Of a stretch of DNA of 64,000 bases, positions 24,781 to 32,244 are shown one piece after another. Source of the stretch: an uncultured Chthonomonas sp. (GTDB taxonomy: Bacteria; Armatimonadota; Chthonomonadetes; Chthonomonadales; Chthonomonadaceae); the NCBI GenBank assembly GCA_903859705.1, contig CAIONQ010000100.1:25133-89132 (forward strand), written 5' to 3'. Positions within the stretch are counted from its first letter, which is position 1, and each line of letters begins with the position of its first letter. The translations under genes and the position numbers were made by a program. The notes under the pieces are model-generated. The model was not told the DNA's origin, did no database searches, and saw only the letters and a list, made by a program, of their open reading frames with translations.

Positions 24781-26319
24781 TCAGCGATTTGCAGGTTTCG
24801 CAAGCGCATCCAGAACAGGAATAGGAAATTCCGCAGAAGGTGTGTGCTCGCGCAGCATTAATGATTCGAGGTGGGCAACGATATCCGGATGTTGCGCCGC
24901 AACATTTTGTGTTTCGCCGGCATCTGTGCTAATGTTGTACAGTTCAGTGGCAATTGCAGGGTTGGGTATCTTTTTTGTTGGCATCAACTTTTGTCGAATG
25001 GCTTTCCATTCACCGCTCCATATGGCCTGCTGCCCTCCATAGGCCGAAAACTCTCGATACATGAATTTCCGGGGGGCCTCATGCTTACCAAGGATTGCAG
25101 GCAGGAAGCTTACACCGTCAACATTGCCAGCCGCCTTACGTCCTGCCTTTCCGCCCGCAGCATCCAACAGGGTAGGCAGCCAATCCTCGAAGCCGGTGAT
25201 CCTTTCGGACACAGCTCCGGCCTTCACTCTTCCTCGCCAACGGACTATCATCGGCACTCTTACGCCACCTTCGTAAAGTGAGCCCTTGAATCCGTTTAAT
25301 GGCCCAGCAGAGTTAAAGTAAGCCGCATCTGAGCCGCCAACCCTATCGTATACCGGGCCATTATCCGATGTGAAAACAAAGAGAGTGTTGTCATCCAGCC
25401 CGAGCTGTTTTACAAGTTCAAAAATTCGGCCAATCTCTTTATCCATGCGTGTAACCATGGCGGCGTAAGCGGCATGAGGTGCCCTGTGAGGCAGGTAGGA
25501 TTGATCCCCAAGGTAGGGAGTATCATCGAGCTTGCCGAGATATTCTGCCAGCGAATCTTCTGGCACCTGCAGGGCAACATGCGGTACGGTGGTGGGATAG
25601 TAGAGGAAAAAAGGCTTATGTGCTGTAGCCTGCGCTTTAATAAAGTTGCGTGCCTGTTCTGCAATTAGGTCTGGAGCATATTCATTGCCAGCAAACCCGG
25701 AGTAACTTTCGGCGGCGAGAGGATCTGCGCCTTTCTGCAACTTCTGATAAGGAGAAAATGCGACGTTATTGAGTGGGATCTTCGTATTGTTGCGGTACAG
25801 GTATGTGGGATAGTAGTTATGTGCCTGCCGCTGGCAGTTGTACCCGAAGAACTCATCGAACCCTTTCATATTCGGATCTCCTACAGATCCAACCGGGCCC
25901 AGCCCCCACTTTCCAAATGCACCTGTGGCATAACCCTGTTGTTTCAATAGTGCGGCCAGTGTAATGGATGATGCTGAAAGCGGATACTGGCCCTCCGTTT
26001 GCGCCTCTCTGTTATCTCTCACTTCTGCATGCCCCGGATGCATGCCTGTCATCAGTACACAGCGTGAAGGAGCGCACACCGCGTTGCCTGCGTAGTGGCG
26101 AGTAAACCGCATGCCCTCCTGCGCCATTGTATCAAGGTTTGGAGTATGAATCTTTGTTTGACCGAAGCATCCCAGATCACCATAACCAAGATCATCAGCA
26201 AGTAAGAAAACGATGTTTGGTTGTTTAGGCTGGTGTGCTTGCGCCAAAACTGTGGGCGCCGAAAGTGCGCCTGCTATGCTGAGTACGGCAAGACTGATGT
26301 TGCGAACAGATACGGGCAT
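24781..26319 (-). CDS. Exported type I sulfatase (arylsulfatase-like)
   Basis: A 512-residue sulfatase with a Sec signal (to about residue 26). The metal site begins NIVFLLADDLGYGD (Asp42/Asp43). The formylglycine motif is C82-A-P-S-R86, so Cys82 should be converted by a formylglycine-generating enzyme or anaerobic maturase encoded elsewhere. Later features include FAFGKWGLGP (usual GKWHLG with His replaced by Gly), PFFLYYPTTVPH, and FTSDNGP near 320. The His-to-Gly change in GKWHLG is a real oddity: that His is usually near the active-site lysine. ATG 26319 has AAGGA six bases upstream. It leads the sulfatase, GH99-like, DUF362 cluster. Confidence 0.92.
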   Translation of the reverse strand: MPVSVRNISLAVLSIAGALSAPTVLAQAHQPKQPNIVFLLADDLGYGDLGCFGQTKIHTPNLDTMAQEGMRFTRHYAGNAVCAPSRCVLMTGMHPGHAEVRDNREAQTEGQYPLSASSITLAALLKQQGYATGAFGKWGLGPVGSVGDPNMKGFDEFFGYNCQRQAHNYYPTYLYRNNTKIPLNNVAFSPYQKLQKGADPLAAESYSGFAGNEYAPDLIAEQARNFIKAQATAHKPFFLYYPTTVPHVALQVPEDSLAEYLGKLDDTPYLGDQSYLPHRAPHAAYAAMVTRMDKEIGRIFELVKQLGLDDNTLFVFTSDNGPVYDRVGGSDAAYFNSAGPLNGFKGSLYEGGVRVPMIVRWRGRVKAGAVSERITGFEDWLPTLLDAAGGKAGRKAAGNVDGVSFLPAILGKHEAPRKFMYREFSAYGGQQAIWSGEWKAIRQKLMPTKKIPNPAIATELYNISTDAGETQNVAAQHPDIVAHLESLMLREHTPSAEFPIPVLDALAKPANR

Positions 26320-26363
26320 ACTGCTTCCTTCTATTGTGGGGTTTGCTGCCGGGTATTGGCCGG

Positions 26364-26369
26364 ATTATA
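26364..26369 (-). promoter_or_regulatory. Perfect -10 box upstream of the sulfatase gene
   Basis: ATTATA on the plus strand reads TATAAT on the minus strand, 44 bases before the sulfatase ATG. No good -35 is seen at 16-18 bases, so it may depend on an activator. Confidence 0.35.
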
Positions 26370-26464
26370 CCTTCTGATGCGCAACCCATTCGGACCCACA
26401 GCGGCAGGCATGTTTGTTGCTGAGAAATGGCCGGTACTCAGCTGGCTAAGCTCCAGATGATGCT

Positions 26465-26486
26465 CCGAATTATTGGCCTAATTCGG
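26465..26486. promoter_or_regulatory. Palindrome CCGAATTA-N6-TAATTCGG, possible operator
   Basis: Eight-base arms at 26465-26472 and 26479-26486 are perfect inverted copies around TTGGCC. The symmetric, AT-containing arms and position in a divergent promoter region fit a dimeric repressor site; no regulator is encoded next to it. Confidence 0.35.
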
Positions 26487-26782
26487 CCGTCTGTATATAT
26501 ATTCAGGCAATTTGCAAAATTGGAGGGGTGAATCCTCACTAGTATCGAACGGACAATGGTATGCTGTTAAATCTTGCTGATACTGTTTTTGTCAGAAAGA
26601 ATCAGATAACCAGCAAATTACGCGTAACAAGCCTGTTAAATTGCGAATTATCTGTCAGCAAGGAAGGATTCGCTCTACGGGAGTAGAACGTTTTAAAGGT
26701 TTCTATGTTCGGACTGCAGGCGACCGCTGAGAGTGAAGGGCGCGGCAGCCGGCAACTGTTATGCAAGGGGTTACAGGTTTCC

Positions 26783-28078
26783 ATGACTAAGAGAATTCTG
26801 TGGCTGCTGGCGCTGGCGTTTATGCTGGCATCCACAGCGGGTTCAAGGGCAGACCTTGCGGCATACCTGGCCAAGCCAGAGCCGGTTTACAAGTGGGAAA
26901 AGCGTAACGAGCTGAAAATTGCAGGCGGTACAGCCTACGATATTCATCTGGTATCTCAAACCTGGCAGAGTCTGGTTTGGGAGCACAGGCTTGTTCTGTT
27001 TGTTCCAGACAAAACAAAGTACACTCATTTTTGCACCCTGTTCAACACAGGTGGCGACGGCGGCAAACCTTCAGACAATGCTTTGATACTTGCTGCAGCC
27101 AAATCCAGTGGCGCGCCGTTCGCAGTTCTGTACAACATACCAAAGCAGCCACTGTATGGTGGCAAGGTTGAGGATGCTCTGGTTGTATATACATGGCAGA
27201 AGTATTTGGAGACCGGCGATGAGTCGTGGCCTCTGCACTTCCCGATGGCTAAATCAGTAATTAAGGCGATGGACGCTTTGCAGGAGTTTACCAAATCTGC
27301 AAACCTGCCCATCCTTAACGATTTTGTGATCTCCGGCGCCTCCAAGCGAGGATGGACCACGTGGCTGGTTGGCGCAAGCAAAGACCCCCGCGTTAAGGGC
27401 ATTGCGCCCATGGTTATCGATACGCTGAACCTCACTGCACAGATCCCACATCAGATTGCGGCATTTGGCGGAGCCAGCGAGCAGATTGCAGATTACTCTG
27501 CAACCGGTATGCTGCAAGCGCTGAACACTCCCAAGGGCAAAAGCCTGATGGGGCTGGAAGACCCTTACAGCTATCGCGATATTCTTACCCTTCCGAAGCT
27601 TATTATTCTGGGTACGAATGACCGATACTGGGCGCAAGACGCCTTAAACTACTACTGGGATGGCCTAAAGGGCCCGAAATGGGTGCTTTACAATCCCAAC
27701 GTTGGCCATGGCCTTGGCAATGAAGAAGAACACATCCGCGTATTTGATACGCTGGGTGCATTCAGCCGAGCTATCGCGAGCCGATCAAAGTTCCCAACGC
27801 CGGTATGGTCCTATGCAAAGTCTGGAACAGATCTGGATCTTACCGTTACGAGCAAGGCAAAAATTGTTTCGGCAAGCCTTTGGCAGGTTCAATCCGCAAC
27901 TCAGGATTTCCGAGACTCCAAATGGGCTGGCACTCCGATTGAATCAAAGGCCGGCGGCTTTAAAGCGCATATTACTGCGCCAACGAGCGGATACAGTGCA
28001 GCGTATGCCGACATCGTTTACGATGATAACGGTGCGAAGTACCACATTACCACACAGCTTCAGATCCTGCATAAGTAG
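26783..28078 (+). CDS. Secreted PhoPQ-activated pathogenicity-related (PqaA-like) protein
   Basis: A 431-residue exported protein of the PqaA family, an alpha/beta-hydrolase-like group of uncertain function first named in Salmonella. I start at ATG 26783 (MTKRILWLLALAFMLASTAGS), a proper Sec signal; the frame is open back to 26705 but that adds a polar stretch ahead of the signal. Family features are YKWEKRNELKIAGGTAYDIHL, SQTWQSLVWEHRLVLFVP, the nucleophile-like FVISGASKRGWTTWLVGA near 200, and LIILGTNDRYWAQDALNYYW followed by GHGLGN, supplying Ser, Asp and His. A C-terminal beta domain follows. It is monocistronic, with a hairpin 21 bases after the stop. Confidence 0.85.
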   Translation: MTKRILWLLALAFMLASTAGSRADLAAYLAKPEPVYKWEKRNELKIAGGTAYDIHLVSQTWQSLVWEHRLVLFVPDKTKYTHFCTLFNTGGDGGKPSDNALILAAAKSSGAPFAVLYNIPKQPLYGGKVEDALVVYTWQKYLETGDESWPLHFPMAKSVIKAMDALQEFTKSANLPILNDFVISGASKRGWTTWLVGASKDPRVKGIAPMVIDTLNLTAQIPHQIAAFGGASEQIADYSATGMLQALNTPKGKSLMGLEDPYSYRDILTLPKLIILGTNDRYWAQDALNYYWDGLKGPKWVLYNPNVGHGLGNEEEHIRVFDTLGAFSRAIASRSKFPTPVWSYAKSGTDLDLTVTSKAKIVSASLWQVQSATQDFRDSKWAGTPIESKAGGFKAHITAPTSGYSAAYADIVYDDNGAKYHITTQLQILHK

Positions 28079-28098
28079 GATTTGAGAACGCAGCAGAA

Positions 28099-28124
28099 GC
28101 GAACCCGGCACACCTCGGGTTCGC
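28099..28124 (+). terminator. Hairpin after the PqaA-like gene
   Basis: GCGAACCCG (28099-28107) pairs perfectly with CGGGTTCGC (28116-28124) around an eight-base loop. There is no T-run, so it may be a weak or factor-dependent terminator. Confidence 0.45.
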
Positions 28125-28295
28125 CGATCTGTAAGGCGAAGCTACATCCTCTCAGCTAAGCCAGGTTAGCAAGAAGACATTCTGTTAGCGTGCTCTGCAC
28201 AAGGAACATTCCGTCTAAACTACTAATCTAAACAACGTGTACCGTTCGGCCGTACTTCGGACTCACCGGCCGGTTACATGAGAGGAATCATTGAT

Positions 28296-28337
28296 ATGCT
28301 ACAGCAGGCTGCCGTGGAGTTTTTCGCAGTAGATTAA
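28296..28337 (+). CDS. Possible 13-residue upstream peptide of the prepilin gene
   Basis: ATG at 28296 is preceded by AGAGG ten bases upstream and opens [13 protein letters not shown] before TAA. It ends 23 bases before the prepilin start. It could be a leader peptide or chance; nothing else supports it. Confidence 0.2.
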   Translation: MLQQAAVEFFAVD

Positions 28338-28360
28338 CCCTGCATTTTCTGGAGGATGGT

Positions 28361-29149
28361 ATGCGAAGCAAGAATCAGGCATTTACACTGATCGAGCTGC
28401 TCGTTGTAATCGCAATTATCGCGATTCTGGCATCGATTCTGTTCCCTGTTTTCGCCAAAGCGCGTGAGCAGGCTCGCAAAATCACCTGCGTCTCCAACCT
28501 TAAGGAGATCGGACTCGCAACCCTGATGTATGTTCAGGACTATGATGAGACCTTCCCGTGGCTTATGCAGGATGGCCGCAACAACGATGACGCTACAGGT
28601 CTCAGCAAGCAGATGCCAACTGGCGCGCCCTGGGGTATCAATCTGAACGCACAGCGCGGACTGTTCATGGAGTACAAGCTTCAGCCGTACACCAAGAACT
28701 ACCAGCTCTTTGTTTGCCCAACTCTTCGTGGCGGTAACCCGGTTATCGGCGCTGATGGCGGCGTAATGAACGAGTTCGGTAGCTACGGATACGCTTATGG
28801 TGGCGTCGGCCCAGTTCCGTCACCAAAGATGACCCCACTTGAGCTCTTCTGCCGCGTTCTCGGCCCGATCTTCGGCGCCCCGTACAACACCAACAATCCG
28901 CAGGACTTCTTCATCGCCGGCCAGTCTCTGGCTGCCGTTGGCAAGCCCTCTGATGCACTGCTTGCATTCTGCGATTCCTACGGCGCACATGTTGGCTTGA
29001 AGGACTCTCAGGTTGTCCCTGCAGCGTTCGGTGGCGATGGCACCGAGCAGACTGGTGGTACCAGTGCAGTGTTCTCTGATGGCCATGCAAAGTTCAAGCA
29101 GGGCAAGTTCTGGGATCTTGTTAAGCTGGTATTCAACCCGCTCAATTAG
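28361..29149 (+). CDS. Type IV prepilin-like protein (DUF1559-like, armatimonad type)
   Basis: A 262-residue prepilin. The N-terminus [20 protein letters not shown] carries the prepilin peptidase site (A/F junction, Glu at +5) and the long assembly helix. It continues [20 protein letters not shown] and [21 protein letters not shown], the form expanded in Armatimonadota. The end has the H-X9-DG-like element [18 protein letters not shown]. The globular part is Gly/Pro rich. GGAGG precedes the ATG. A 78-residue membrane protein follows 18 bases later, then a terminator, making a two-gene unit. Whether it forms pili, a secretion pseudopilus or surface structures cannot be decided. Codon use is strongly biased, suggesting high expression. 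Confidence 0.93.
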   Translation: MRSKNQAFTLIELLVVIAIIAILASILFPVFAKAREQARKITCVSNLKEIGLATLMYVQDYDETFPWLMQDGRNNDDATGLSKQMPTGAPWGINLNAQRGLFMEYKLQPYTKNYQLFVCPTLRGGNPVIGADGGVMNEFGSYGYAYGGVGPVPSPKMTPLELFCRVLGPIFGAPYNTNNPQDFFIAGQSLAAVGKPSDALLAFCDSYGAHVGLKDSQVVPAAFGGDGTEQTGGTSAVFSDGHAKFKQGKFWDLVKLVFNPLN

Positions 29150-29167
29150 TTCTACTAGAGGTACCGC

Positions 29168-29404
29168 ATGAAACAACAGGTACATCCTGCAGTTGTTATC
29201 GGAGTGCTCGTGGTTGTGGCAATTGGTGCGATCTTCTTTGTTTACAAAGGGTCGAACGGCGTCAACAGCGGCACCGGTAAACTGCAGTCGGATCTTAAAA
29301 TGGATGAAGCCGCCAAAAAGGCCGATTCTGATCCGGAAGCGTTCAAGAAATCTGTACAGGATTCACTTAAAAAGAACAACGTCAAAGTCGGTTCTGATAA
29401 CTGA
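29168..29404 (+). CDS. Small single-span membrane protein co-transcribed with the prepilin
   Basis: A 78-residue protein with one membrane helix at about 7-26 (AVVIGVLVVVAIGAIFFVYK). A charged Asp/Lys-rich tail of alternating acidic and basic residues follows and looks disordered or helical. AGAGG is eight bases before the ATG. It follows the prepilin gene by 18 bases and is closed by a strong terminator. Small proteins like this often follow armatimonad DUF1559-type genes; no function is known to me. It could be a chaperone or anchor for the pilin, by position only. Confidence 0.75.
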   Translation: MKQQVHPAVVIGVLVVVAIGAIFFVYKGSNGVNSGTGKLQSDLKMDEAAKKADSDPEAFKKSVQDSLKKNNVKVGSDN

Positions 29405-29427
29405 AAACCTGCAGCTTCTGAATACAG

Positions 29428-29463
29428 CAATCGCCAGATACCCAATAGGGTGTCTGGCGATTG
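29428..29463 (+). terminator. Rho-independent terminator of the prepilin operon
   Basis: A 16-bp stem (29428-29443 with 29448-29463, one T-G wobble) surrounds an AATA loop and is followed by TTATTTAT. This is the clearest intrinsic terminator in the window. Confidence 0.9.
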
Positions 29464-29586
29464 TTATTTATCGTCCCGTTACCGATGTTCACACAAACCA
29501 TGGGCTATTTACATAGCGCTGGTAAGGATTGGGCGAGCATTGGGTGCAACGTGGATTGAAACGAATTTCTCTGGAGCCGTACGCCA

Positions 29587-30837
29587 ATGTCATCACGTAT
29601 CTCACGCAGAACCGTAGTTAAAGGCCTCTCAGGTGCCATTCTTGGTGCTGGTGGCCCAATAACTCGCTCGGCACGTCCTCATGCATTTGTATTCACTGCA
29701 CGTGGTGGCGGCGGCTTTCTGGGTGGGGGCGAAAAACCTGGCAGGATGAATAGCGATGGGACTGGCTTTCACCTATTTGATTTCCACCGAGCCAATGAAG
29801 TGGGGTTTGGAATTTATGGGTTCTTTGCAGATGGCCACCATGCTCTTATGCTGAGTATAGAAAAGAACGAAGACTGGAAAACCAAATCATTTTATGAGTA
29901 TTACCCGAAAAGCCGCACGCATATCTGGAAGTGTGATCTGCGAACGGGCAGGCTTACTGAATTGGCAACTAAAGAACGGATTGCGCCATTTTATGCTCCC
30001 TGTGGGATTGTGCCCGGCGAAAAGCGTATATTGGTTTCGATCAACCAGAATGGCAGTGAATCTCTATACAGCATGAATTTGGATGGCACGGGCGCCGTTC
30101 GCCTTACAAAACCCGGCGAATATGTGTATGGGGTTAGTATCAGTCATGATGGGAAGCGCGTGGCTTTTCATGCAGATTACCGCATTTACACCATGGGTAT
30201 TGATGGTACAAACCGAACGGAAGTTGCTGGCCGCAATGGTTGGATTTACTTCGGAACCAGCTGGGCTCCTGATGACTCGATGGTGCTGTTTCAAGTTTGT
30301 AACCCGGCTGAGACACCTGGCCACGATTGGTCTGATATTTGGATTGGTAGGCCGGATGGCAGCGAAATTAAGGCGCTTACAACGGGAGCTTCGGCCTGGT
30401 TTGATGCATCCTATGGGACAAAAACAAACCCCGGCCGTGGTTCAATAATGCCTAAGTGGGCACCGGATGGATCTGGAATTTTATATTCGCGCCGCATCCC
30501 GGGATCGGTATTACCCTGGCAAGATGCTGTTGGAAGGAAAGACACAGACCACTTTAACAGGGACTTTCGGCCAGACCTCGCCACAGGTGGAACACAGATT
30601 TGTTCCGTGAACCCACGTACCGGTGTATCCGCACCGATAACACACTGCAATCCTCCAAGCTGGGAGTTTAGGCCGGATTGGTCGCCTGATAGCAAGAAGA
30701 TACTTTTCTGCCGGGCAGCGGTTGGTGAGAATCCGGTTATATGGGTTGTAGATAGAGATGGAAGTAACGAGCGAAAGCTAACGGATGGTAATGGCAATGG
30801 CGGAGAGTTTCCCAGGTGGTTGCCAGCGCGAGATTGA
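29587..30837 (+). CDS. Tat-exported PD40/TolB-like beta-propeller
   Basis: A 416-residue protein with an N-terminal twin-arginine signal (MSSRISRRTVVKGLSGAILG) and a propeller made of PD40-like repeats. Recurring blade ends are SLYSMNLDGTGAVRLTKPG, VSISHDGKRVAFHAD, SWAPDDSMVLFQVC, PKWAPDGSGILYSRR and PDWSPDSKKILFCRA, with matching DGT/DGS turns. Such proteins resemble TolB and oligogalacturonate lyase-like propellers; the His/Asp metal set of the lyases is not evident, so no catalysis is assigned. TGGAG lies ten bases before the ATG. It is monocistronic, flanked by the prepilin terminator and a secreted two-gene unit. Confidence 0.85.
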   Translation: MSSRISRRTVVKGLSGAILGAGGPITRSARPHAFVFTARGGGGFLGGGEKPGRMNSDGTGFHLFDFHRANEVGFGIYGFFADGHHALMLSIEKNEDWKTKSFYEYYPKSRTHIWKCDLRTGRLTELATKERIAPFYAPCGIVPGEKRILVSINQNGSESLYSMNLDGTGAVRLTKPGEYVYGVSISHDGKRVAFHADYRIYTMGIDGTNRTEVAGRNGWIYFGTSWAPDDSMVLFQVCNPAETPGHDWSDIWIGRPDGSEIKALTTGASAWFDASYGTKTNPGRGSIMPKWAPDGSGILYSRRIPGSVLPWQDAVGRKDTDHFNRDFRPDLATGGTQICSVNPRTGVSAPITHCNPPSWEFRPDWSPDSKKILFCRAAVGENPVIWVVDRDGSNERKLTDGNGNGGEFPRWLPARD

Positions 30838-30933
30838 TGGGTAACAACGTTTGTAGAATGTGAAACGCGAGCTACACCGAATAAGTAAATTGGATGGAAT
30901 TGAACTGAAACAGGGTTACGCCAGGTGCCCGGT

Positions 30934-31599
30934 ATGGATAAAACAATGTTTCGCAAACTGCTGGCAGCTGCCGCCATTTGCTCAGTAATTTTGATAGATG
31001 CTATGGCCACAGCCCAGGTTCGGCAAACCAGAAAAGCTAACACGTTACCATACGATGTGGTTAGTGGTGATCCGCCAGTATCCGTGCCAGATATTGCAAG
31101 AGTATTTGGAATTAGGGTTGGCGTTAACGGCAGAGACCGCCTTGAACGGCGACTTGGGCAGGGGATTTACAGTGTTGGCGGGCATTCCAATGGTGTGGAG
31201 ACATGGATCACAGATAACTCGGAATGCCAGCTGGTTACGGAAGGTTTTGAGCACAACAGAGAAGGCGAAGTAGTAACCTACCTGGAATGGACGTATCAGG
31301 GTTCAAAGAACGTTAAGAAGCGCAGCCGGGCTGGCAAAAACGGCTGGCTCAAAAAAATAGAACCGGGTATCTCGCGCCAGGAAACGTTGGCATTATTACC
31401 AGCCAACATGAAGCCAGCGCACCCCGAGCAAAATATGTGGCAATGGACCCACAGTGGGTTTTTGAGGCCTAACGCAGTGAATGAGGATGTTTATACGGAC
31501 TGGAAAGCCACGCTTGAGTTTAAGCACAATCGCCTGGTTATAATCAGAGTTACCTGTGAAGGCGGGCTTTCGCAACCTGGATCAGGAAAGGTTCGATAG
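30934..31599 (+). CDS. Exported protein of unknown function
   Basis: A ~221-residue secreted protein; I prefer ATG 30934 (MDKTMFRKLL) over a GTG nine bases upstream because an AGG lies eight bases before it. The N-terminus is a Sec signal ending ATAQ. The mature part is polar, with Trp-rich strands (TYLEWTYQG, NMWQWTHSGF, YTDWKATLEF), and I recognise no family. It ends three bases before a DUF1287 lipoprotein gene, so the two are almost certainly one transcript and may work together at the cell envelope. Confidence 0.65.
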   Translation: MDKTMFRKLLAAAAICSVILIDAMATAQVRQTRKANTLPYDVVSGDPPVSVPDIARVFGIRVGVNGRDRLERRLGQGIYSVGGHSNGVETWITDNSECQLVTEGFEHNREGEVVTYLEWTYQGSKNVKKRSRAGKNGWLKKIEPGISRQETLALLPANMKPAHPEQNMWQWTHSGFLRPNAVNEDVYTDWKATLEFKHNRLVIIRVTCEGGLSQPGSGKVR

Positions 31600-31602
31600 G
31601 CC

Positions 31603-32244
31603 ATGAAGTATTACGTAATAATTTTGCTGGCATTAAACGCCGTAACCTGCATTGGATGCCAATATCCAGATGCAGGTAAGGTTGTTCCAGTGCCATCTGC
31701 TAAGGCCCGCCTTGAGTTGGATCGCGCCAAGCTTGAGGCAACCCGGTGCGTAGCATACGATGCTTCTTATCGCAAGCTGGCGTACCCCGGAGGCGATGTA
31801 CCGGAGAATGTAGGAGCCTGTACCGATGTGGTTATACGGAGTCTACGTGCTGCAGGCACCGACCTACAGAGGGCTATTCATGAGGATATGAAAGCCCGCC
31901 CAGGTCGATATCCAAAATATGCCGACGGCAATAGAACGGATCCAAATATTGACCATCGGCGTGTGCCAAACCAAATAGCCTACTTCAAGCATACGGCACA
32001 GGAGCTACCCACGGATACTTCGCATAAATCTCGTGCCAGCTGGCAGCCTGGAGATCTTGTGTTCTGGAAACTTTCCATATCGAACAAAGACCATGTTGGC
32101 ATCATCAGCGATAAGATTGGACGATCTGGCATGCCGATGGTTATTCACAACTTGGCGCATGCAGTTGAGGAAGATTGCCTTACATCGTGGCGAATTCAGG
32201 CGCACTTCCGACCTTTTCCCACAAGAGACGCCGCTAAACAATAG
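31603..32244 (+). CDS. DUF1287 lipoprotein (NlpC/P60-like fold)
   Basis: A 213-residue lipoprotein: LALNAVTCIGC gives a lipobox with the modified Cys at residue 19. The mature region has the DUF1287 hallmarks: ARCVAYDASYRKLAYPGGDVP-like start, GACTDVVIRSLRAAGTDLQ, VPNQIAYFKHTAQELP, and WQPGDLVFWKL followed by DHVGIISD. DUF1287 is related to the NlpC/P60 papain-like folds. Cys in GACTD and His in DHVGI are the likely catalytic pair, suggesting cell-wall amide or ester cleavage. It is translationally close to the preceding unknown gene and overlaps the end of the convergent TPR gene by 11 bases. Confidence 0.88.
   Translation: MKYYVIILLALNAVTCIGCQYPDAGKVVPVPSAKARLELDRAKLEATRCVAYDASYRKLAYPGGDVPENVGACTDVVIRSLRAAGTDLQRAIHEDMKARPGRYPKYADGNRTDPNIDHRRVPNQIAYFKHTAQELPTDTSHKSRASWQPGDLVFWKLSISNKDHVGIISDKIGRSGMPMVIHNLAHAVEEDCLTSWRIQAHFRPFPTRDAAKQ

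Larger units (their letters stand above)
26320..26782. other. Divergent intergenic region between sulfatase and PqaA-like genes
   Basis: These 463 bases hold the TATAAT box for the sulfatase, an exact inverted repeat CCGAATTA-N6-TAATTCGG at 26465-26486, and an AT-rich run (TATATATA near 26494). The plus-strand part before 26783 has no convincing coding sequence, although the downstream frame is open back to an ATG at 26705. Regulatory control of both flanking operons is plausible. Confidence 0.5.

Noticed and set aside
28099..28124. tRNA-like element
   Set aside because: The GGGTTCG stretch is one arm of a simple hairpin; no cloverleaf or acceptor stem can be drawn.
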